Shown here piece by piece: positions 57,075 through 64,000 of a DNA stretch of 64,000 nt (position 1 is its first letter; each line of letters begins with the position of its first letter). The DNA lies in the NCBI GenBank assembly GCA_037176885.1, contig JAWWNJ010000134.1, forward strand, positions 496,001-560,000. Direction: 5' to 3'. The notes under the pieces were generated by a model. It saw only the letters and a program-made list of their open reading frames with translations. It ran no database searches and was not told the DNA's origin. A program made the position numbers and the translations under genes. The DNA comes from Favolaschia claudopus. Its lineage: Eukaryota > Basidiomycota > Agaricomycetes > Agaricales > Mycenaceae.

Positions 57075-58364
57075 TCAAGATGATGCCTGCACGGGCTCCA
57101 TCTCCCTCGTCTCTTCCTCTCCGTGGGGGTTGATCTCATCCTTCGGCGAGTCGTGCCTGGAAGTGGCGTATGTGCAGCTAAGGAGCACGCATCTGCCGAC
57201 GAAACACATAAATGCTTGGTCAAGAACCAAGAAATGATACGTACGCAAGCCATTCAGTCATTACGCCCATCAGATATTCGACCAGGGTATAGTGCGAGGA
57301 GAAGCCATGTTCTCCGTAAGTGTTAGCTAGAAAAGTAGAAATCAATTTGTAATTGGGGAAAGTAGACAGGTGGAGGGGACTGGCGATTGTAGTACGAGAG
57401 CTGTCAAGTTGATATTCATAAGGGATTCATATGAGGGTAAGAACGAGAACAAGAGCGCACCTCAAAGTCGGCAGACTGAAGGACGCCATAAATTCCACGC
57501 ACAATAAGGGGGACCCAAGTGACTAGCAACAGCACCAACGTCGGATGCACACCGGACCACCCATTTATACGAGGAGCAGTCCGCCGATTGTTGCGGATCG
57601 TAACCAGAATAATGGCCAACAGCGCAGCATTGCACGCTAAGAACACCCCCTGCCCTGTCGTTCTTGTAACCCTCGCCACGCGAATCTTCCTCTGGGTATC
57701 GGCAGAATCGAATTGCGAAAGATCCGCGTTAATTAGATAAGAGCCGCCGACTATGATGGTGCTATTGGCGAGGGCGAGGAGGACGTGGAAGGCGGCCATG
57801 ATGTTATCGTGGTAGATGAGGAGGGCAAACGGCCCGAGGAAGAGGAATGCGAGGAGGCGACGGATGCGTGCGCGACTGTCGATTTTAGCTCCACGGCGGG
57901 GTTCAAGCCAAGAGACGCCGTTCGGGAGGTTGTGTTGGTGCCATGAGATAACGAAGCGGAAGGTGCACAGGACCTGCAAGATGGAATAATTAAGTAATTG
58001 GGATGAAGCCACCAGTGTGCAAAGTTAAAGGGGATGGTTTTTACCAGAGTGAAGTAGCCTTCAGCGCCGAGAATAAGGAATGCTATGAAGATATTTTTGT
58101 TCGCGAAACCGAGAATGGCGAAACCGATAGCGCAGCCTTGCGACGCCAGACGAATTGCGACGTGGAAAAAGAGAACGGACCATCGAGAACGCCATTTCAT
58201 ACGGTGGGTGATGTATGCATAGAAGAGCCAGATAAACACGAAGAGATACTAGCAGCATACAATCGAGTCAGAACTCATTTTTGGGTTCATCGAGTTGCAG
58301 TACGAGAACGCACCAGAATCATGAATAACAGGCCAGCTCCGGCCTCGCCATTGAACTTCGACAT
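57075..58364 (-). CDS. Multi-pass membrane protein, DUF7702-like
   Basis: Six exons: 58314-58364, 58045-58248, 57461-57973, 57385-57400 (16 nt), 57245-57326 and 57075-57192, giving 327 residues with about seven hydrophobic helices. Family-like sequence includes IRLASQGCAIGFAILGF, ILGAEGYFTLVLCTFRF, TRTTGQGVFLACNAALL, HPTLVLLLVTWVPLIVRGIYG, and LSYYNPNTYGEHGFSS ... VEYLMGVMTEWLACVLLSCTY, which only forms if the 57327-57384 intron uses a GC donor (GCCAGT). Function of the family is unknown. It faces the GMC gene tail to tail at 114 bp. Confidence 0.85.
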
Positions 58365-59566
58365 GAGGGGCCTTGCAATCTGTTCGCAGATGGTTTCGTT
58401 TGCGAATGAAAAATAAAGAGAAGGGCATGACAATTTATAGGGAAGCGAATAAAAACGCGGTACCCATCTTACTTCTCATCATCACGGACGCGCCAAAATC
58501 GCGAATAAGCTGTCGATCTTCTACGCAGTTGCCCTGGTCCGCAGTCGCAATTTAAAACATGGAGAAAATTCATAGAAGACGCCCCTACTGACACGGCGCC
58601 AAGTTTTCTGGCGTTGTATCCGGGAGGAATGGCTAAGCGGAGGCGTTGCTGTTGAATTACTGGATGCCAGCACATCATGCATGCGGCAAACAGTGCCGAG
58701 GACCGCACAAACATTCAATCAAACTGGTGCGAAAGCTCAGGCCACGAGTCTCCTCAAAAGCAGCGAGACTGAGAACAAGCTGTGGTTCTTCTGCGCAGTC
58801 GACCATAGTCCGCAGTCAGTATACAATTCAAATATAAACCAAAAGCTGTAGAGACTCACAAGAGCAGGTCTTCATCGTCGGCGTGATGCTGTCGCATTGC
58901 TGCATATCCAAAAACGCGCAAAAAATGACACGAACTTTCGGACCACAAATTTTGAAGCGTGTCAGTCCAATTTTCGGGCTTCAAAGTCGCTGGCAGGCCA
59001 GACAAAGCAGCGAAAGTTGCTGGTGAGCATCTGAACGCGACGCTTAGTGCGTTGTATCGAGGCAAGGCCAGGACCGGGAAACTTGCGGGAAACAGTGTAG
59101 GCAGGACGTCTGTATATATCCATCTTGTTTCGCGTCACACTGTAGTGAGCGCACTGCTCAAAATCCGATAGAGCCGCCGCAGCATGAGAAGGTAGGTATC
59201 ATGAAACCCACTAACAGTGGTGGTATAGAGAAAAGAGAGGAAAACAGTGAGCGATTGATCCCTCGGCAAGGACCGTGATCTCATCATCAACAGGTTGACG
59301 CAAGGGTTGACGGCCCGAGTCTCTGACCAACGAAGCATGAGTAAGCATCAAGCAGACAATACGCCAAAGATGATCGCATCATGCAGCTCCTTGCCCTCTT
59401 CTCTCGTCTCGGAAGCTCTCGCTGGCGCATCCACCTCATTTGCACCTCATTCTCGTCCAGGGAAACGTCGTTTGTTTTCGCTGTTGTGCTGCAATATTGA
59501 CTAGAAAGCTTCAAGCTCGAATGGAACATGTCGCAATTGAGATTGAGGTTCACAAGGTACTACGTA
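58365..59566. other. Intergenic 1.2 kb, no gene recognised
   Basis: Contains the promoter of the DUF7702-like gene. ORF fragments at 58469-59553 on both strands show no domain or convincing splice model. Confidence 0.5.
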
Positions 59567-59939
59567 GGGCTTCAACCCGTCCGTCCCGTCCGTTTCCGGC
59601 CAAGAAAACGGGAAAAACGGCGGTCAGCCGTCCGGACCCGTCCGTCTAGCATACACTCAAAGCCTCAGACGGGACGGGTGCCGTCCGTCCCGTCCCGTCC
59701 GTTTCACGGCAGTAACCAGGTAAATTCGCGGTGATTGACAACAAAAACAGTCGGAATCGACTTCAATCAGCTGACCGCGTGGAGTGCCGAATTCAAATTT
59801 GACGGCATCTGAACCCGTCGATGGCGCGAACCCGTCCCGTTCCCGTCCGTCTTGTTGACCTCGCAAAGCCTGGACGGGACGGGTTCCGTCCGTCCGTCCC
59901 GTCCGTTTTTTCCGTCCAAAGACGGACGGGTTAGAGCCC
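59567..59939. mobile_element. MITE-like element with inverted ends and TA flanks, rich in CCGTCC repeats
   Basis: The left end GGGCTTCAACCCGTCCGTC (59567-) and the reverse complement of the right end GGGCTCTAACCCGTCCGTC (-59939) match with two differences. Both ends are flanked by TA (59565-59566 and 59940-59941), the target duplication expected for Tc1/mariner-type miniature elements. The 373-bp body holds direct and inverted runs of CCGTCC/GGACGG (59578-59700 and 59825-59930) and no coding sequence. Confidence 0.75.
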
Positions 59940-59941
59940 TA

Positions 59942-60277
59942 CACCGCAAACCAAGAAAAGTGTCCGGGCAGCGTCTGTAGCAAGTTGTTTGTAGGATGTT
60001 TTGTATAAATATCAGTTTGAGGCAATTTTGAGGCCCTCACGGTGTTCAAGGCTCGGATGTCTGAATGATATCTCACGCAACGTTCGTGGGATGTGTGACG
60101 TGTGACATCCTACGGTCCTCATTCTCCAGCATCATTCAAAGCTCTCGTCGCTCATCTGTGTGCTGTCTCTGCTTCTGGCCTCAATATGACCTCTTTTCAT
60201 GAACCTTGCTGCCGCCTCTCCCTTCAAGCCACATCGTCTTACCGGGTTTCCTTTCTGCCACCACAAACCAAGATATC
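59942..60277. other. Intergenic, no gene seen
   Basis: Upstream of the small proline-rich protein gene; presumed promoter. Confidence 0.45.
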
Positions 60278-60978
60278 ATGAGCTCGAGTGTCGTGCCTGG
60301 GATGAATTTTGTGCTGAATGTACAGGGTTCAGGACCCTTCGTGAGTCAATCTATACTTCGGTTCACAACATAGGCTAACTTAAGTCTTCAGACTTTCAAT
60401 TTCAATCTTTCTGGAACATCCTTGCCTCGCGACGAACCTCTCACCCTCTCCATTAATCTGAATCTCGCCGCCGAACGGACCGACACCCCTCGCTCTATTA
60501 GCCCGGCCTCAGCCACGCCGAAATCGACGCGAAAGACTCGCAAATTCTTGGCTACTCCGACCCCAAGGCCTCGCGGCAATACTGAAGTGCCAGAAACACC
60601 AGAACCTGCACTACCGTCACCTCTGCCCCCGAGGAAGAAACCTCGCCTCGAAGCTCTTGAGAGCCAGACAGCCAATGCTGGGGGAAGCCCCCGAAGCGAA
60701 ATCCCGGATAGTTCAGAGACAGAGGGTAGCATCACGGATTTCCATGAGAATGAGCCGGTCGCGACTTTCAGTCCGGGAAATCAGGTATGCTCCTTAACAA
60801 GCTTATGAAACATTCCACTCAGCAATTTTGTTATCTTCTTTAGCTGGTTACACCATCCCGCAAACGAGCTGGGGATAGAATGGAGCAAGACACACGGGTG
60901 GATGGGGCGGACGGATTTCGTGACACATTCAAGCAACCATATCTCAGGTGGCACGTACAAAAGCTCGAACAGCAGTAG
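60278..60978 (+). CDS. Small proline/serine-rich protein, possible accessory gene of a mobile element
   Basis: Three exons, 60278-60340, 60392-60784 and 60844-60978, giving 196 residues. The N-terminal part alternates hydrophobic residues (MNFVLNVQGSGPFTFNFNLS, LTLSINLNL). The middle is Pro/Thr/Ser-rich with basic clusters (KSTRKTRKF, PPRKKPRLE) that look like nuclear localisation signals. No domain is recognised. It ends 3 bp before the stop codon of the large minus-strand protein at 60982. This tight tail-to-tail packing suggests that the two genes form one unit, such as a two-gene DNA transposon. Confidence 0.55.
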
Positions 60979-60981
60979 ATA

Positions 60982-63900
60982 TTAATGAATACGTCTTCGT
61001 TTGTTACCCTGGCCCCCAGCCTGAGCTTCACCACCCAACACAAGTTCCTCCATATCATCACCGCCCTCCGCGTCAACACCTTCCTCATCTGAGCTCTCTA
61101 CGACCTGTGCGACCTTCTTGGCGGCTAATGTAGCTTTCCGTTTTTCTTGTGTCCGTGCGCGCTTTGAGGCTTGTGAACTGCGTACTCGGATAGCGATCTC
61201 GTTGTGGTGTGCTCGGCGATCTGAATAAAGCGGTCGCGGAACAGTAAGGGCGATTGGTAGGTGGCGACGGAGTAACGTCGCATTATGGAGCGCCGCCATG
61301 TTGATCACAAAGTGGTCATTGTCGGCGTGTTCCAATAGCTTAATTGTCCGGCTTGTTACTTGCCTTTCTTGCATAACAGCTTGCAACGCAGTTGGTGCGC
61401 ATTTAGCCAATCTACAATCGTGAGCGGCCGAGAAAATAAACAAGATGTCCTGCAGAAGAAAGAAATGAGAAAGACAATGGAACTTCAACCAATACACACC
61501 ATGGCGGGTACAGCCGACTGTGACTGAGTGCCTTGCCTCTGTAAAACAGGCATTCCGAAGTCCGGGTGCAAAATCTCTGATACGACAAAGTTATCGATGG
61601 TTACAAGCCCGCTCGGAACATCATTCGGGCGGGATTCTGGGACGATGACCTCTCGAATGCGCCCGACTGCGACTGAATCCTGTTATTGTTGAGTATAGAT
61701 GAACAGTAAGTATAACCAGTGTCACTCACTCCAGTTTTGCGTACAAAAACCCAAGAGTCGTTGCGGCAGAAGTCCCCGGATTGTGCAGTAACACCGATCG
61801 CTGAACGCCAACGAACAGAGTTCAAGTTGGATGCTACCGAGCCGTTCATTGCGGCAAATGCCTCTGTTTTGTCCCATGATACAAACGGTGCTTTTGCTTC
61901 AGAGGCCAAACGAGCTTTCCCTGTGAACAGATTAGCCCAGTAATTTTAAATTTGTAGTGAACTACTGTACCTGGAATGATTGTTTTTGGAGGCACCCAGC
62001 CCAAATGTCGCTGAATGATAGGCATGTCCGCGAGTACAGAGAGAACATTTGGGCCGGCATGAACCCATTCATTCCCTACGGACCAAAATCCACCACTTAA
62101 AATATGCTTCAGGCGATCCATCGAAGCGAATTTGAGCGCAATATCCCGACTCGGAGCTTGATGATTGCTCAAAATTGAGCATAAGCGAAAAATTGCGTTG
62201 AAGCATTCAAAGACTTCAGTCGCATTTCGAATTGGTGGCCCAAAGCGAATAGCGTCCTCCACGAGGTGCGGGAGAAGGTGGAGTTTGATTTTAACAAGGA
62301 TCTTGGCGGAATCGTGATCGCCAAAGGCATCGAGGACATTTCCGATGAGAATCGCAAGATCATTCTGGTCAAGATTCAGTTGTATGTGCCCAGGAAAGAG
62401 ACTGTGCGCACCGTATACACGGCCATATCGTCGATCTCGTGAACCCAAAGCTGCGCGCCCAATTCGGAGACAGCCTTGACAAGAGCAAAGAGTTCGGGCG
62501 AAACAAGATCATGCACATGAAAGATCATGGTCTGCATGAGGGTCTTGAAGTGTTTACCAATGAGACCGTTTCGGTATTGCATCATGTACGCCGCACGTAT
62601 TTGCGGGATATTCAATCCGTCGATGTCGGTTGACTGTAGCCTGATTACAAAGAGGTCGCGCTGCGCTTCGGACCACCCAGAGTGGAGCATGTACCAAACA
62701 TACTTGATTATACCAAGTAGAATAGTGTGCAGAATCTCGACTGGAGTATCACGGTTTGGATCGAGTCCTGTGCGGGTTTCAGAAGGATCCAATTATATAT
62801 GTCGACAATACAGAGAATACTCGCCGGCAATTTCTAGCAATGGATTGATCTTGTCTCCCGGTTGCGCTTCAAGCCAGATCCGGAGCTCTTCTTGAATTGA
62901 TTCGGGGCTGCGACTAGGATTGTTGCCCTTGATTTCACGAGCTTTCTGAAGCAAAATATCAATCCAATACTGTGCAACCTTGTCTTTGACGCCGGTAGCC
63001 GTCTGGAGTCGGGTTACAGGTGCTTCAACCCCAAGCATAGCCAGTTTGATCTGTTCCTCAAGTACAGCTTTCGTTTCCGATGCTGAGCGGGCAACACCGA
63101 CCTGTACCCGCAGTTTAGAAATTCCATATTGCAGCAAATTCATAGAGATAGATCGACTCACAAAATGCATGGCATGATATCCTTCATCAGACTCTGTGTA
63201 TGCATGTGTTCCGCCAACTTTACACCGCCGGCATTTGCAGTTCGCATTTCCGCCAATATGTGACGCTTCCTCGGACTGCTGAGGATTATCTGCGGGAAGG
63301 CTGGGGACTCGCAAGATTACACAGCAGTTGCGCCGAGTCTCCGCGTTGAAGCACCGGATCGGTTTGGTGTGCGTGGCTCTTTGATTTATGTTAGCTTAGT
63401 GCACGGGCCCGGCTGGAATCAGGTAGGAACTCTCACTGAATCTGATCCCGTATTGCCGAGAATTGCTCCAGCGATGTTGCGTGCGGAGAAGTAGACACAA
63501 ATCGCACGAAGTATTCTTGTTGGAGCAGGCGGCCTGGTAAGTTCGAATTGGCTAAATACATGTTAATGTGCTTGTTGTATTGCTTTGACTTGTTGCCGGA
63601 AACATCGTCTGCCCAGATTGGGACCATCACCACAAATAAATCCTCACCACCGGCGAGTGTACGCAGCGGATTGGGCATCTCGGGTGGCGCAATATCATCT
63701 AGACTTATTTGTTTAGCAGCCGGTGAGCAAAGGAAACCCACTGACCTGCCCATTGTATCTTGTCCCCAATCTGCTGAATTATATCATCGTAATTATAGCG
63801 GAATTGTGAAGCAGGAACAGAGAAGGCACGAGTGCCTATTCTCCAACCCGTCTGTGTGTGCTGTGAATGAACCGATTTTTAATCCGAAAAACAAATGATA

Positions 63901-64000
63901 GACGTACCGTGGCCGGTGAAACCTTCAAGCAATCACTACATAAGACTCCGCCTCGCTTGATCCAAGAGACTGGAAGTACCAATGAACCGTCTTCAAGTTG
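60982..64000 (-). CDS. Large zinc-knuckle, transposase-like protein, 5' partial
   Basis: Ten exons in the window: 63908-64000 (open to the edge), 63746-63860, 63437-63698, 63162-63378, 62825-63101, 62412-62767, 61971-62364, 61730-61920, 61500-61679 and 60982-61449; 850 residues without a stop. Features: WIKRGGVLCSDCLKV; IWADDVSGNKSKQYNKHINM; SHIGGNANCKCRRCKVGGTH (C-x-C-x2-C knuckle); DTPVEILHTILLGIIKYVW; IRFGPPIRNATEVFECFNAI; SNHQAPSRDIALKFAS; and the basic end NKRRRIH. I recognise this as a multicopy family of mushroom genomes whose middle part resembles the DUF4218-like region of plant CACTA transposases; the transposase assignment is inference. Intact coding capacity argues for a young copy. 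The intron at 62768-62824 uses a GC donor (GCGAGT). Confidence 0.68.

Overview
The window is nuclear DNA of a filamentous basidiomycete, most likely an Agaricomycete. The genes are split by many short introns (mostly 44-80 nt, GT or GC donors, CTNAC-like branch sites). The gene content is typical of mushroom-forming fungi: copia retrotransposon, polysaccharide deacetylase with a ricin-B lectin tail, GMC oxidase, secreted class 3 lipases, GH76 mannanase, F-box families, and small secreted or single-pass membrane proteins. No rRNA, tRNA or CRISPR array was recognised. All gene models below were built by hand: exons were joined only where splice sites, reading frame and family motifs agreed, and the exon sums were checked for divisibility by three.

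Layout. 1-4.6 kb: a Ty1/copia polyprotein (open to the left edge), its 3' LTR, and a fold-back repeat that it abuts. 4.9-10.1 kb: three minus-strand genes (AflY/questin-oxidase-like, serine-racemase-like PLP enzyme, and an unknown protein made of two copies of one unit). 10.5-12.2 kb: a CE4 deacetylase with a CBM13-like tail. 13.5-24.1 kb: two paralogous lipases on the minus strand flanking a plus-strand BCS1-like AAA ATPase. The ATPase carries two BCS1_N-like regions, and one of its introns is interrupted by a 3.1-kb insertion holding a small secreted protein gene. 25.2-29 kb: two single-pass membrane proteins. 29.9-35.3 kb: a cytochrome P450 (+), then cyanate hydratase, SDHAF3 and a small zinc-binding protein (-). 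36.7-38.2 kb: an F-box-like gene with a broken frame. 39-41.6 kb: a POT/PTR peptide transporter. 41.8-44.2 kb: an unrecognised four-exon candidate and a second, frameshifted F-box-like gene. 44.7-46.7 kb: a peroxisomal dienoyl-CoA isomerase ending in SKL, and a KRE9/KNH-like secreted protein. 47.8-53.1 kb: GH76 mannosidase and MTA phosphorylase (divergent promoter), then a 2OG-Fe(II) oxygenase. 54-58.4 kb: a GMC oxidoreductase with one apparent frameshift, facing a DUF7702-like membrane protein. 59.6-64 kb: a TA-flanked miniature inverted-repeat element, then a mobile-element-like pair: a small nuclear-type protein converging on a large zinc-knuckle protein that runs off the right edge.

Most genes are independent housekeeping or secreted-enzyme genes and I see no biosynthetic cluster. 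The most unusual signals are in exon structure. A single-nucleotide exon is predicted in the GH76 gene, next to its catalytic Asp-Asp exon, and a 7-nt exon carries the Asp-Asp of the deacetylase. Seven introns appear to use GC donors. Others worth following are the duplicated BCS1_N region, the insertion trapped in an intron, and the duplicated-unit protein.
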